A DNA stretch of 64,000 nt from the NCBI RefSeq assembly GCF_030067705.1, contig NZ_JASJEX010000001.1, positions 496,001 through 560,000 on the forward strand. Reading direction: 5' to 3'. This document shows, piece by piece, positions 8,544 to 17,573 of the stretch (the stretch's first letter is position 1; each line of letters starts with the position of its first letter). The notes under the pieces were generated by a model. It was not told the origin of the DNA. It searched no databases and saw only the letters and a list, made by a program, of their open reading frames with translations. This DNA comes from Kribbibacterium absianum. GTDB taxonomy: Bacteria > Actinomycetota > Coriobacteriia > Coriobacteriales > Atopobiaceae. Both the position numbers and the translations under genes were made by a program.

Positions 8544-9262
8544 AGGACAGGCGGGCCGAGGCCGCCGACCGCGTGATCGTGGCCCTCGACTGCGACCGCA
8601 CCGAGGCGGTCGCGCTCGCGCACAAGCTGGCCGGGAAGGCCCGTTGGGTCAAGGTGGGCATGACCCTCTTCTACGCGGAGGGGCCCTCCATCGTCGACTA
8701 CTTCCGGAGCCAGGGCTTCAAGGTGTTCCTGGACCTCAAGCTGTTCGACATCCCGCACCAAGTGCGGGGGGCGGCCGCGAGCGCGGTCGCGACGGGCGCC
8801 GACATCCTGAGCATCCACGGCCTCGGAGGGGCCGACATGGTGCAGGCCGCCCGCGCGGGCGCCGACTCCTGTGACCGCGACGTGGAGCCCCGGGTGATCG
8901 CGATCACGGTCCTCACGTCCATGAGCCAGGGCACGCTCGAGACCATCGGTGTGGGGGAGCCGCTCACCGACGAGGTGAAGCGCCTGGCGACGCTCGCGTG
9001 CACCAACGGTGCGGACGGTGTGGTGTGCTCGCCGAACGAGGCCGCGATGCTGCGCGAGCTCCTCGGGCCCGACGCCCTGATCGTGACCCCGGGGGTGCGT
9101 CCGACGGGGGCGGCGCTCGGCGACCAGTCGCGCGTGGCGACCCCGGCGGGTGCCATCAAGGCCGGTGCGTCGCACCTCGTGGTGGGGCGTCCGATCACGG
9201 CGGCCGACGACCCGGTGGCGACGTTCGACGCCATCGTGGACGAGGTGGCCGAGGCGCTGTAA
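8537..9262 (+). CDS. pyrF: Orotidine 5'-phosphate decarboxylase
   Basis: This is 241 residues. VALDCDR at the N-terminus and FLDLKLFDIPHQ (~62-73) carry the catalytic Asp/Lys set; TPGVRP near 187 is the phosphate-binding end of the barrel. It decarboxylates OMP to UMP. The start overlaps the pyrD stop by seven bases, and the reading frame upstream in pyrD is not coding. This is the short monofunctional type. Confidence 0.95.
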   Translation: MLEDRRAEAADRVIVALDCDRTEAVALAHKLAGKARWVKVGMTLFYAEGPSIVDYFRSQGFKVFLDLKLFDIPHQVRGAAASAVATGADILSIHGLGGADMVQAARAGADSCDRDVEPRVIAITVLTSMSQGTLETIGVGEPLTDEVKRLATLACTNGADGVVCSPNEAAMLRELLGPDALIVTPGVRPTGAALGDQSRVATPAGAIKAGASHLVVGRPITAADDPVATFDAIVDEVAEAL

Positions 9263-9276
9263 CGGAACCGAACCGA

Positions 9277-9322
9277 CCCCGGCCTGCCTTGCCGCTCCCT
9301 GAGGCGGCCGGGCAGGCCGGGG
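9277..9322 (+). other. Strong hairpin between pyrF and pyrE
   Basis: CCCCGGCCTGCC (9277-9288) and its perfect complement (9311-9322) form a 12-bp stem. No T run follows, so it looks more like an RNA-stability or partial-attenuation element than a terminator. Confidence 0.55.
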
Positions 9323-9345
9323 CTCTAGACACGAAAGAGAGAACC

Positions 9346-9942
9346 ATGGCAGAGCGACTTTCCGACGAGCAGATCGTCGACATCCTGGAGGAGACCGGCG
9401 CCGTGCGCCACGGGCACTTCGTGCTCACGAGCGGGCGCCATTCCGACACGTACGTCCAGTGCGCGCGCCTGATGGAGAGCCCCACGCTCACTGTGCAGCT
9501 GGCCGAGGAGGCCGCCGCGCGCCTGCCCGAGGAGGTCCGCGACGCCGTGACCCTGGTGGCGAGCCCGGCCGTCGGCGGCATCACCTTCGGCTTCGCGATG
9601 GGCTACGCGCTCGGCCGCGACTTCATCTTCTCCGAGCGCGTCGAGGGCGCGATGACCTTCCGCCGCTCCTTCGAGGTGCCCCAGGGCGCCAAGGTGCTCG
9701 TCTGTGAGGACGTCGTCACCACCGGTGGCTCCGTCAAGGAGGTCTGCGACCTCGTGGAGGCGGCCGGCGGCGAGGTCGTCGGCGTCGTGTCGCTCATCGA
9801 CCGAGGGAGCGGTCGCGCCTTCGACGCGCCGTTCTACCCGCTGCTGTCGTTCCCCGTGGCAAGCTGGGCGCCGGAAGAGTGCCAGCTCTGCAAGAACGGC
9901 GGCGCGCCGGAGTCGCTCGGCTCGCGCAGGATCGCAAGGTAG
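9346..9942 (+). CDS. pyrE: Orotate phosphoribosyltransferase
   Basis: This is 198 residues. The PRPP motif VLVCEDVVTTGGS is at ~117-129. It joins orotate and PRPP to make OMP, the substrate of PyrF. ATG 9346 follows AAAGAGAGAACC, a modest ribosome site. It is the last gene of the pyr cluster; no carA/carB is in the window. The next gene has its own promoter. Confidence 0.95.
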   Translation: MAERLSDEQIVDILEETGAVRHGHFVLTSGRHSDTYVQCARLMESPTLTVQLAEEAAARLPEEVRDAVTLVASPAVGGITFGFAMGYALGRDFIFSERVEGAMTFRRSFEVPQGAKVLVCEDVVTTGGSVKEVCDLVEAAGGEVVGVVSLIDRGSGRAFDAPFYPLLSFPVASWAPEECQLCKNGGAPESLGSRRIAR

Positions 9943-9963
9943 CCGCTAAATCAGCGAATTGTC

Positions 9964-9992
9964 TTGCAAAGCAGCGTGCGAATCGCCACACT
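9964..9992 (+). promoter_or_regulatory. Promoter of mihF
   Basis: TTGCAA (9964-9969) and CACACT (9987-9992) with a 17-base spacer, about 80 bases before the mihF start. The -35 box is identical to that of the pyrR promoter. Confidence 0.65.
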
Positions 9993-10073
9993 GGTGCTCG
10001 TTCTGCCCAAAGAACGCACGAGGGTCCCCGGCTTAGGGCGCCCTTTTGACGTCAAATTGGTTAGGAGTTTTCC

Positions 10074-10382
10074 ATGGCACTTCCCCAGCTCTCCGAAGAG
10101 CAGCGCGCCGAGAACCTGAAGAAGGCCGCCGAGGCTCGTCACGCCCGCGCCGAGCTGCGCGAGAAGATCAAGAACGGGGAGGTCTCCCTCGAGGACGTGC
10201 TGAACTCCGAGGACGCGGCCGCCGCGCGCATGCCGGTCCGCGCCCTCATCGAGTCCCTGCCGGGCTACGGCAAGGCGAAGGCCGCCAAGATCATGGAGGA
10301 GCTCGACATCTCCCCGAAGCGCCGCGTCCAGGGCCTCGGCGCCCGCCAGCGCGAGCGTCTGCTCGAGATCCTCTCCAAGTAG
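10074..10382 (+). CDS. mihF: Integration host factor, mycobacterial type (mIHF)
   Basis: This is 102 residues, all-helical. It has a basic N-terminal helix region (LKKAAEARHARAELREKIK) and a helix-two-turn-helix end around LPGYGKAKAAKIMEELDI and RVQGLGARQRERLLEIL. mIHF is an actinobacterial nucleoid protein unrelated to the proteobacterial HU/IHF family; it binds and bends DNA. Its place just ahead of gmk and rpoZ is the usual actinobacterial arrangement. TTAGGAG precedes the ATG. Confidence 0.93.
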   Translation: MALPQLSEEQRAENLKKAAEARHARAELREKIKNGEVSLEDVLNSEDAAAARMPVRALIESLPGYGKAKAAKIMEELDISPKRRVQGLGARQRERLLEILSK

Positions 10383-10393
10383 CGCGGCTTTCT

Positions 10394-10957
10394 GTGACAC
10401 CGCGTCTCTTTGTCGTCTCTGGGCCGTCGGGCGTGGGCAAGGGCACCCTCGTGGAGCGTCTCCGCGAGCGGCGTCCGGACCTGGGCCTGACGGTCTCTGC
10501 CACCACGCGGGACCCGCGCCCCGGCGAGGTGCCCGACGTGTCGTACCACTTCCTGTCGAACGAGGAGTTCGACCGGCTCGTGGACGAGGGCGCGTTCGTC
10601 GAGTGGGCTCAGTACGGCAGCAACCGCTACGGCACGCTCCGCTCCGAGGTTCAGAAGAACCTCGAGGTGGGGCATTCCGTGGTTCTCGAGATCGACGTCC
10701 GAGGGGGCCTCAACGTCAAGCGCCTGTTCCCCGACGCCGCGGTGCTCGTCTTCATCGAGCCCCCGTCGCGCGAGGAGCTTGAGCACCGCCTGCGCCACCG
10801 GGGCACCGAGGACGAGGAGAGGATCCAGGTGCGCCTGGCGCAGGTGGCACGGGAGTACGAGGCGGCCAAGGCCTACGACGCCGCCATTGTGAACGACGAC
10901 CTGGAGCGTGCGACCGCCGAGCTGGCGGAGCTCGTCCAGGCCGAGGAATCGAAGTGA
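10394..10957 (+). CDS. gmk: Guanylate kinase
   Basis: This is 187 residues from GTG 10394. The P-loop SGPSGVGKG is at 9-17, then SATTRDPRPGE and YHFLSNEEF, which are guanylate kinase signatures. It phosphorylates GMP to GDP with ATP. There is no strong ribosome site, but the start is eleven bases after mihF, so coupling is likely. Overlapping longer frames run into mihF and are shadows. Confidence 0.95.
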   Translation: MTPRLFVVSGPSGVGKGTLVERLRERRPDLGLTVSATTRDPRPGEVPDVSYHFLSNEEFDRLVDEGAFVEWAQYGSNRYGTLRSEVQKNLEVGHSVVLEIDVRGGLNVKRLFPDAAVLVFIEPPSREELEHRLRHRGTEDEERIQVRLAQVAREYEAAKAYDAAIVNDDLERATAELAELVQAEESK

Positions 10958-10963
10958 GGTTTC

Positions 10964-11245
10964 ATGTCCATCACCAAGCCGCAAATCGACGACCTGCTCG
11001 CCAAGACCGAGGAGAACCCGTTCCTCCTGTGCTCGATCGCGTCCAAGCGCGCCTGTGACATCAACAACATGCTCCGCGGCCAGCACCTCCGCGTGGCCGC
11101 CGTGCAGGACGTGGACGACATCACGACCGTTGTCAGCGGCAAGGACCCGATCTCCATCGCGATGAACGAGCTGGAGGACGGCACCCTGGGCTACGACGCC
11201 GCCGAGTTCGACGTCGAGATCGCCGACGGCGACGTCAACAACTGA
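10964..11245 (+). CDS. rpoZ: RNA polymerase omega subunit
   Basis: This is 93 residues. IDDLLAKTEENPFLLCSIASKRA and the NEL motif in IAMNELEDG match omega, which helps assemble beta-prime in RNA polymerase. It follows gmk by six bases, as in many bacteria. The stop overlaps the thiI start as TGATG. Confidence 0.93.
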   Translation: MSITKPQIDDLLAKTEENPFLLCSIASKRACDINNMLRGQHLRVAAVQDVDDITTVVSGKDPISIAMNELEDGTLGYDAAEFDVEIADGDVNN

Positions 11246-12477
11246 TGGCGTCCCGCGTCTGCCTCGTCCACTACCACGAGATCGGGCTCAAGGGGAAGAA
11301 CCGCAAGACCTTTGAGGACCAGCTCTGCACGAACCTGCGCCTCGCGCTGCGCGACCTTCCCGTCGCGCACGTGGGGCGCATTTCCGGCCATCTGCTGGTG
11401 ACGTTCTCGACGGCCGAGGCCCCTCTCGTTGCCGCCCCGCTGATTCGGCAGGTGCCGGGCGTCGCACGTGTGTCGGTCGCGTTCCGCTGCGAGCGCGACC
11501 CCGAGCAGTTCTGCGCCGCCGCCGTCGAGGCGCTCGCTGAGGCCGAGCCGTTCTCCACGTTCAAGGTGCATGCCAAGCGCTCGAACACCGACTATGAGCT
11601 CCACACGATGGATCTCAACAGACTGGTGGGCACTGCGCTCTGCCATGCGTTCCCCGAGAAGAAGGTGGATGTCCACGAACCGGACGCCACCGTGCACGTG
11701 CTCGTGAACCAGGGCAACGTGTACGTGTACTGCGCGAGCGAGCCGGGCGTGGGCGGCCTCCCCGTCGGGACCGCAGCCAAGTGCGTGAGCCTCTTCAGCA
11801 GCGGCTTCGACTCGCCGGTCGCGACCTGGATGATGGGACGACGGGGCGCGGTGATGGTGCCCGTGCACTTCTCGGGGCGTCCGCAGACAAGCGACGCCTC
11901 GGAGTGGACGTGCCAGGACATCGTGCGCGCGCTGCAGCCGGAGGGCGCGATCGGGCGTCTCTATGTGGTGCCGTTCGGTGACTGCCAGCGGGAGATCGCC
12001 CTCGCGGTCCCGCAATCCCTTCGCGTGATCATGTACCGCCGCCTCATGTACGACGTGGCCCAACGCATAGCGCGGGTCGAGGGCGCGAAGGCGCTCGTCA
12101 CGGGCGAGTCGCTGGGTCAGGTGGCCTCACAGACCCTCGAGAACATCACGGCCACGAGCGAGGTGGTCGAGGGGTTGCCGGTGCTCCGGCCGCTCATCGG
12201 CTCCGACAAGCAGGAGATCATGGCCCGTGCCAAGGCCATCGGCACGTACGAGCTCTCGGCTCAGACGGTCCCGGACTGCTGCACGCTCTTCATGCCGCGC
12301 CGTCCTGAGACGCACGCGCGCCTCGCCGACGTGCACACGGCCTGGGAGGCCTTCGACCACGAGGCCATGGCCGAACGCCTCTTGGACGAGGTGGAGTGGG
12401 TGGATTTCCCAGGCTGCGCCGCGTACCGGCCGCCGAAGCGGTGGCGGCCGCGTCACGAAGAGCTCGCGCCGCTGTAG
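11245..12477 (+). CDS. thiI: tRNA 4-thiouridine synthase ThiI
   Basis: This is 410 residues. An N-terminal ferredoxin-like plus THUMP region (~1-165) is followed by a PP-loop ATPase with SSGFDSP at ~184. It adenylates U8 of tRNA before sulfur transfer. The length means no C-terminal rhodanese domain, so sulfur must come from a separate cysteine desulfurase; the NifS-like gene at 45708 is a candidate. The TGATG overlap with rpoZ fixes the start. A strong terminator follows. Confidence 0.93.
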   Translation: MASRVCLVHYHEIGLKGKNRKTFEDQLCTNLRLALRDLPVAHVGRISGHLLVTFSTAEAPLVAAPLIRQVPGVARVSVAFRCERDPEQFCAAAVEALAEAEPFSTFKVHAKRSNTDYELHTMDLNRLVGTALCHAFPEKKVDVHEPDATVHVLVNQGNVYVYCASEPGVGGLPVGTAAKCVSLFSSGFDSPVATWMMGRRGAVMVPVHFSGRPQTSDASEWTCQDIVRALQPEGAIGRLYVVPFGDCQREIALAVPQSLRVIMYRRLMYDVAQRIARVEGAKALVTGESLGQVASQTLENITATSEVVEGLPVLRPLIGSDKQEIMARAKAIGTYELSAQTVPDCCTLFMPRRPETHARLADVHTAWEAFDHEAMAERLLDEVEWVDFPGCAAYRPPKRWRPRHEELAPL

Positions 12478-12535
12478 TCTCTGCTCTCGGCGTCCCTTCT
12501 GTGGAGGCCAGGTGGATTCTTCCCTGAACGTCAGG

Positions 12536-12568
12536 AAACGACCCGTCGGCAGCGCCGGCGGGTCGTTT
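12536..12568 (+). terminator. Rho-independent terminator after thiI
   Basis: AAACGACCCG (12536-12545) pairs with CGGGTCGTTT (12559-12568), with a further CGGC/GCCG in the loop. Ends the mihF-gmk-rpoZ-thiI unit. Confidence 0.85.
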
Positions 12569-12716
12569 CGCATTTGAACGCTTTCCCTGCGCCGATGGCA
12601 CGCGCTGACAGACGCTGCGACGGCCGGCCAGAACGTGTCGGACTCTGAGGACGGAAGGACCAGACTCTGGCGCAGCCGTCCGGTATCCTCGGCCGCTACG
12701 GCAGAGAGGGGGAGCC

Positions 12717-13487
12717 ATGGCGCAGCGGAAGGGTGCCGAGCCGAAGCGCGCGGCAGCGGGGACGAGGCGGCGGACGCGGGCGCCGCGTTGGGCGCGGAGG
12801 CTCGGGCTCGAGCCGAAGGGGGCCGTGGCCGTCGCTGCCGCAGTGGTGCTGTGCGCGGTCGGAGCCGTGGGGGCCTGGAGGCTCGTCACCCCGTCGGAGG
12901 TGGTTGTGGAACGGGGGAGCCAAAGCGAGGCGACCGAGACGGTGGCCGACGGCGCGACAGCGGGCGACGAGACGAGCGCGCCGGAACAAGCGCGGGACCG
13001 GACATCCGAGGCGGCCGCCGAGCCCGAGCCATCGACGACCGCATCGGTGCAGGTGCACGTGGACGGGGCGGTCGCGAGCCCGGGCCTCTATGTGCTGGAA
13101 GGGGAGGACCTGCGTGTCAATGACGCGGTTGCCGCCGCCGGCGGCCTGACCGGCGACGCCGACACGAGCGTCGTCAACCTGGCCGAGCCGATCTCCGACG
13201 GCTGCAAGGTGCATGTGCCCGTCGCCGGCGAGGCGCCCACGGCAGCCCAGGGAACGACGACGACGGCAACGACGACGTCGGGCCCGGCGCCGGTCGCGCT
13301 CGTGAACATCAACACCGCCGGCGTGGACGATCTCTGCACTCTCTCCGGGGTCGGGGAGGCCACAGCCCGGGCAATCATCGAGGACCGCGAGGCGAACGGC
13401 CCCTTCACCTCCAAAGAGGACCTCATGCGGGTCTCGGGCATCGGCGAGAAGAAGTTCGCCAAGGTGGAGGGCGACATCTGTGTCTGA
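12717..13487 (+). CDS. comEA: Competence protein ComEA, DNA-binding receptor
   Basis: This is 256 residues. There is a basic cytoplasmic N-terminus, one membrane helix at ~35-55, a Thr/Glu-rich spacer, a SLBB-type domain (~103-170, VQVHVDGAVASPGLY), a Thr-rich linker, and a helix-hairpin-helix tail (~197-256, NINTAG, LSGVGEATA, VSGIGEKK). ComEA binds incoming double-stranded DNA outside the membrane. It overlaps comEC by eight bases. Start ATG 12717 follows AGAGGGGGAG. Confidence 0.93.
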   Translation: MAQRKGAEPKRAAAGTRRRTRAPRWARRLGLEPKGAVAVAAAVVLCAVGAVGAWRLVTPSEVVVERGSQSEATETVADGATAGDETSAPEQARDRTSEAAAEPEPSTTASVQVHVDGAVASPGLYVLEGEDLRVNDAVAAAGGLTGDADTSVVNLAEPISDGCKVHVPVAGEAPTAAQGTTTTATTTSGPAPVALVNINTAGVDDLCTLSGVGEATARAIIEDREANGPFTSKEDLMRVSGIGEKKFAKVEGDICV

Positions 13488-15825
13488 GGGCCAGACCTTC
13501 CCCGAGCGCCCAGCACTGCCCCTCGCCTTTCTCCTCTTTGTGGCGCTGTTCGCGGGGGCGCGAGCGGTGCTCTGGGGAGGCGACGGCGCGCTGCCGTGGA
13601 CCTTGGCGGTCGCGATGCCCGGCGTGATCCTCTCCGCGGCACGATGGCGGCGTGGGCGGCGCGCCTTCGGGCTCGTGCTCGCATCGGCAGCGCTCGGAGT
13701 GGGGGCGGCGCTGGGCTGGGCGACGTCGTGCTCGCTCTCGGCCGCCACCGACACGCTGGCCCACACGCCCGTCTCGACCCTGCGGTTCCGGACGGAGGGC
13801 GCGTCGGCCCCGGGCACCTATTCGTGGCGCACCACCGCCGCCGCGTACCAGGAGGGCCGCCGGCTCGGCACGGTGTGGCTCGCGACCGACCATGCCCTCG
13901 AGGAGGGAGCGACGGTCACCGGCATCGGGACGTTCGCAGCAGTCTCGGACGACGAGTTCGGGCGCAGCGCGCGTGCCCGGGGCATGCTCGGCACGGTGAG
14001 GCTGGCCCGCGTGTCGACCGACGGCGCGAACGGGCTCGCTGGGGCGCTCACGGCCGCGAGACGGTCATTGCTTGGCGTCCTGGACCTCGAAGACCCGGGC
14101 CATGCCCTGGCTGCTGGCATGGTGTTGGGAGACAAGACGGCGCTCAAAAGTCTTGGCGTGGCAGACGACTTCTCGGGAGCCGGGATGGCACACCTCACCG
14201 CCGTCTCGGGGACTCATGTGGCGCTCGTGACGGGGCTTCTGGCCGGCATCGTGGGGCGCCTCAAGATGGCGCGTGAGGCCAAAGGCGCTCTCACGTTGTC
14301 CGTGGCCGCGCTGTACGTGCTGCTCTGCGGGGCGCCGGTCTCCGCCCTCCGCGCCTGGGGCATGAGCGCGGCGGCGTTCGGCTCGTCGCTCGTGGTGCGG
14401 CGCGCGAGCCCCCTCACAGCGCTCGGCGTCGTCGGGCTGCTCATCGTGGCCTGGGACCCGTGCGTGACGGGCGACCTCGGGTTCTCGCTCTCTGCGAGCT
14501 GTGTGACGGCCCTGTGCCTCGTGGGGCCGTGGGCGCAGGGCTGGGTCGAGCGGCTCCTGCCGGCCCCGACGTTCCGACGAGTGCCCACCCCCTGGCGTCG
14601 GCGGGTGGTCTCCCTGTGGCGGGAGGTCTGTTCGAGCGCGGCCTCCTCCCTTGCGTGCTCAGTCGCCAGCGCGCCACTCTGTGCGGGCGCGTTCGGGTCG
14701 CTCGCCGTCCTCGGCCCGGTCGCGAACGTGCTCGCTGCGCCGTTCATCGGCCCGTTCATGACGCTCGCGCTCGCCGCCCTGGCGCTGGGACGCGTGCCGG
14801 TGGTAGGGGAGTCGCTGCTGGGCGCCCTCTCCGTGCTCGGGCGTCTGCTGTGTACGATCGCCTCGACCGTGGCGTCGTCGCCGCTGGCGACCGTGGCGGT
14901 GTCGCTTGCCGAGCCATGGCCGCTCGTCCTCACCGCGTTGCTGCTTGTCGCCGTCTGGACCTGGTGGCCCAGACCGAACGGGCTCCTGCGACGCCGGTTC
15001 ACCGTGCTCTGGATAGCGGGCGCGGCTGGTGTGATGGCAGGAGTGGCGCTGCTCGCCGCCGTGCTGGCGCCACCGTCGGTGACCGTGCTCGACGTGGGGC
15101 AGGGAGACGCCATCCTCATTCGTGACGGCCTGCACGCGGTTCTCGTGGACACCGGGCCGGACGAGGCCGTCGCGTCAGCGGTGGCACGGGCCGGCATCCG
15201 ATCAGTGGACGCCGTCGTGCTCACGCACCAGCACGACGACCATGTGGACGGTTTGGCCGCGCTCCCCGGGTGTTGCGCGGTCGGGTCGCTTGTGGTCGGC
15301 AGCGGCGTCGCCGAGAACCTGACCGGCGACGTTCGGATGGCCCGCGACCGGCTTGGGGCCGAGCTGGTCGAGCTGTCCGCAGGGGACACGGTGGCAGTGG
15401 GCTCGTGGACGTTGCGCGTGGTGTGGCCCCAGGGGCCTCGCGACGGCTCCGAGAACGAGGACTCGCTCTGCCTGACACTCGAGCGGAACGGCCGCGTGTG
15501 GGGCCTCCTCACCGGGGATGCGGAGTCCGACAGCTTGGCCGAGTTCATCGGTAAGCTCCCGGCCCTTGCCTTCCTCAAGGTGGGGCACCACGGCTCGTCC
15601 GTCGCAGTCACCCCCGAGCAGGCCGCGGCGCTCGCACCGACCGTCGCGGTGGCGTCGGCGGGCGAGGGCAACCCGTACGGCCATCCAGCGGGGGAGTGCG
15701 TCACGGCCCTTGAGTCGGCAGGGTCTGTCTTCCTCTGCACCAAGGACGTGGGCGACGTGTGCGTCCTCCCTGACGGGCCTGCGGTGCGGGTGCGCACCGC
15801 AGGAGGAGCCATGCCCTATGATTGA
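13480..15825 (+). CDS. comEC: Competence DNA channel ComEC
   Basis: This is 781 residues. Membrane helices at the N-terminus, an OB-like soluble part (~90-190), the competence membrane core from ~200 (DFSGAGMAHLTAVSGTHVAL) to ~525, and a C-terminal metallo-beta-lactamase domain (~533-781) with DVGQGDA and HQHDDHVDG. It forms the channel that takes single-stranded DNA into the cytoplasm; the lactamase-like domain is thought to degrade the other strand. GTG 13480 overlaps the comEA end. Natural competence is plausible, but pilus genes are not in the window. Confidence 0.95.
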   Translation: MSEGQTFPERPALPLAFLLFVALFAGARAVLWGGDGALPWTLAVAMPGVILSAARWRRGRRAFGLVLASAALGVGAALGWATSCSLSAATDTLAHTPVSTLRFRTEGASAPGTYSWRTTAAAYQEGRRLGTVWLATDHALEEGATVTGIGTFAAVSDDEFGRSARARGMLGTVRLARVSTDGANGLAGALTAARRSLLGVLDLEDPGHALAAGMVLGDKTALKSLGVADDFSGAGMAHLTAVSGTHVALVTGLLAGIVGRLKMAREAKGALTLSVAALYVLLCGAPVSALRAWGMSAAAFGSSLVVRRASPLTALGVVGLLIVAWDPCVTGDLGFSLSASCVTALCLVGPWAQGWVERLLPAPTFRRVPTPWRRRVVSLWREVCSSAASSLACSVASAPLCAGAFGSLAVLGPVANVLAAPFIGPFMTLALAALALGRVPVVGESLLGALSVLGRLLCTIASTVASSPLATVAVSLAEPWPLVLTALLLVAVWTWWPRPNGLLRRRFTVLWIAGAAGVMAGVALLAAVLAPPSVTVLDVGQGDAILIRDGLHAVLVDTGPDEAVASAVARAGIRSVDAVVLTHQHDDHVDGLAALPGCCAVGSLVVGSGVAENLTGDVRMARDRLGAELVELSAGDTVAVGSWTLRVVWPQGPRDGSENEDSLCLTLERNGRVWGLLTGDAESDSLAEFIGKLPALAFLKVGHHGSSVAVTPEQAAALAPTVAVASAGEGNPYGHPAGECVTALESAGSVFLCTKDVGDVCVLPDGPAVRVRTAGGAMPYD

Positions 15826-15831
15826 CCCCAC

Positions 15832-16839
15832 GTGACCGCCGAGGACAGGAGGGCCATGGCGGACCGCCTGCTGCCTGCGTATCTTGCCGTGGGGAAGAAC
15901 GACGCGAAGCGTGCCCGCGCCTGCGCCCACCTCAAGCGGCACGTGGATCCGTCCCTCGTGGACTTCAACCTGGACGAGCTGCGCAACGCCCGCGATGTCG
16001 AGCCGGCGACGCTCGTCGGGTCGTGCCGACAGATGCCCTTCGGCGAGGGGCCCCGCGTTGTGATCGTCCACGACGCGGACAAGCTCCCGGCCGAGACGAC
16101 GAAGGCGTTCCTCGACTATCTGGAGAGCCCGAACCCGGACGCGGTGGTGCTGCTCGACTGCCCGACGCTCGCGAAGAACACGCGGCTCTACAAGGCCGTC
16201 GCACGGCTCGGCGCAAAGGCCGTCATCGACTGCGAGCCCGTCAAGGGCTTCAAACTCCCCCCGGTGGTGCTCGCGATGGCGGAGGGCAGGGGTCTGCGGC
16301 TCGGCCCCGGGGCGGCCGACGAGCTGGTGTCCCGGCTCGGTGAGTCGGAGGCCCTCATCGACTCCGTGTTGGCGGGGCTCGCGGAGACGCACGGACCGGG
16401 GGCGTTCTTGAGCCGCGAGGACATTGTCGCGAACGTCCGCCGGGTGGAGGACGTCAAGCCGTGGCATGTGGCCGACGCCGTCTGCGCTCGCGATTCGGCC
16501 CGCGCGCTGGAGCTGCTCGGCGACCTCGGTGGCACGTCCGTGGTCGCGGTCCTGTCGATGACGGTGGCGCGGCTCGAAGAGTTGCTCTGCTTCAGCTGCG
16601 CGGGACCAGCCGCCGCTGGGGTGCTGGGTGGCCCGCAATGGCGCTTCAAGAACCACGCGCGGTGGGCACGCGGCTTCTCGGAGGCGGAGCTCGTGCACGG
16701 CATCGAGGACGCGGCAGAGGTGGAGCGAGCCGTCAAGGGCGCCGGTCGGGGGGCGCTCGCCGACGCCGACGCGGCCATGCGCCTGTGGGTCGTGTCGCTC
16801 TGCGTGCCGGGTGCTCCGCGCGTGAGCGAGCTGGCATGA
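15832..16839 (+). CDS. holA: DNA polymerase III delta subunit
   Basis: This is 335 residues, normal for HolA. The order ACAHLKRHVDPSL, VVIVHDADKLP and LDCPTLAKNTRLYK matches the degenerate AAA+ domain of delta, followed by the helical C-terminal collar region. Delta opens the sliding clamp in the clamp loader. It follows comEC by six bases; comEC-holA-rpsT is a common gene order. GTG 15832 is the first in-frame start; ATG 15856 is an alternative. Confidence 0.9.
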   Translation: MTAEDRRAMADRLLPAYLAVGKNDAKRARACAHLKRHVDPSLVDFNLDELRNARDVEPATLVGSCRQMPFGEGPRVVIVHDADKLPAETTKAFLDYLESPNPDAVVLLDCPTLAKNTRLYKAVARLGAKAVIDCEPVKGFKLPPVVLAMAEGRGLRLGPGAADELVSRLGESEALIDSVLAGLAETHGPGAFLSREDIVANVRRVEDVKPWHVADAVCARDSARALELLGDLGGTSVVAVLSMTVARLEELLCFSCAGPAAAGVLGGPQWRFKNHARWARGFSEAELVHGIEDAAEVERAVKGAGRGALADADAAMRLWVVSLCVPGAPRVSELA

Positions 16840-16857
16840 GACGCCGCGCCACAAAGA

Positions 16858-16880
16858 AAGGCCCGGGGACCCCGGGCCTT
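16858..16880. terminator. Hairpin terminator between holA and rpsT
   Basis: AAGGCCCGGGG (16858-16868) and CCCCGGGCCTT (16870-16880) form a near-perfect palindrome. Read on the minus strand it is followed by TTTCTTT, so it mainly ends rpsT; it can also stop holA transcripts. Confidence 0.85.
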
Positions 16881-16908
16881 GTGGGTGCGTCTGATTGTCG
16901 CAGAGGGG

Positions 16909-17175
16909 CTACTCGCCCATCTTGTTGACCATCTTCTGGACGCCGCTCTTGCGGTTGGCGGCCTGGTTCTTCGGGATGATGCCCTTGGTGACGGCCTTGT
17001 CCATGAGACGGCAGGCGTAGTTGGCCTTCTGCTGCGCGAGCTCCTGGTCGCCAGCGGCCACAGCCTCGCGGACACGGCGGACGGCGGTCTTCAGCTGGGA
17101 CTTGTAGGCCCGGTTGCGCATGCGCGCCTTCTCAGCGGTCTTGATGCGCTTCTTCTGCGACTTGATGTTTGCCAC
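16909..17175 (-). CDS. rpsT: 30S ribosomal protein S20
   Basis: This is 88 residues, basic, and starts [21 protein letters not shown], the S20 signature. GTG at 17175 is the start, with GGAAGGA eight bases upstream; the longer upstream frame is noncoding. S20 is a primary binder of 16S rRNA. It is convergent with holA and has a terminator after it. Confidence 0.95.
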   Translation of the reverse strand: MANIKSQKKRIKTAEKARMRNRAYKSQLKTAVRRVREAVAAGDQELAQQKANYACRLMDKAVTKGIIPKNQAANRKSGVQKMVNKMGE

Positions 17176-17305
17176 GTGCGGATCCTTCCATATGCGTACT
17201 GTGTGAGGCCCCTCGGCTGAGACACGGATGGGCAACTGCGTCAGTTTAGCACAGAGAATCAAACGCCTGTCCCCTGCGCAGGATATCCGCAGGAAGGGAG
17301 CGCCC

Positions 17306-17437
17306 TCACGCCTCGCTGGTGCCCTCGCCGTGGCGGCGGGCCCAGAAGAGGATCATCGTCACGAAGACCGCGACGAGCAGCGCCAGCGCTCCGACCGCGA
17401 CGACGGCGTCGGTGCTCATGAAGCCCGCGGTGCCCAT
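17306..17437 (-). CDS. Small single-pass membrane protein, 43 residues, hypothetical
   Basis: A minus-strand frame from ATG 17437 to TGA 17306, preceded by GGAGGGG at good spacing. It begins [13 protein letters not shown] and has one hydrophobic helix of about 23 residues (~9-32, [16 protein letters not shown]), then a short basic/acidic tail. No family is recognised. An inner ATG at 17419 would give 37 residues. It lies upstream of rpsT on the same strand with a gap of about 130 bases. Ribosome site plus clean membrane helix support it; size limits certainty. Confidence 0.5.
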   Translation of the reverse strand: MGTAGFMSTDAVVAVGALALLVAVFVTMILFWARRHGEGTSEA

Positions 17438-17560
17438 AGCCACGCCCCTCCGTCCGCGAACACGATCGGCCACTAAGCTCCCCTAATTTGATGGAAGGCC
17501 CCGACCCCGTCAAGGACCTGCGCCGGCCAGAGACCGCCCGTGAGCCATCCCGGGACGGGG

Positions 17561-17566
17561 TACACT
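17561..17566 (+). promoter_or_regulatory. -10 box directly ahead of lepA
   Basis: TACACT ends eight bases before the lepA ATG. Transcription would begin at or next to the start codon, giving a leaderless or nearly leaderless mRNA. There is no clear -35 box and no Shine-Dalgarno at normal spacing. Confidence 0.45.
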
Positions 17567-17573
17567 GGCTGAC

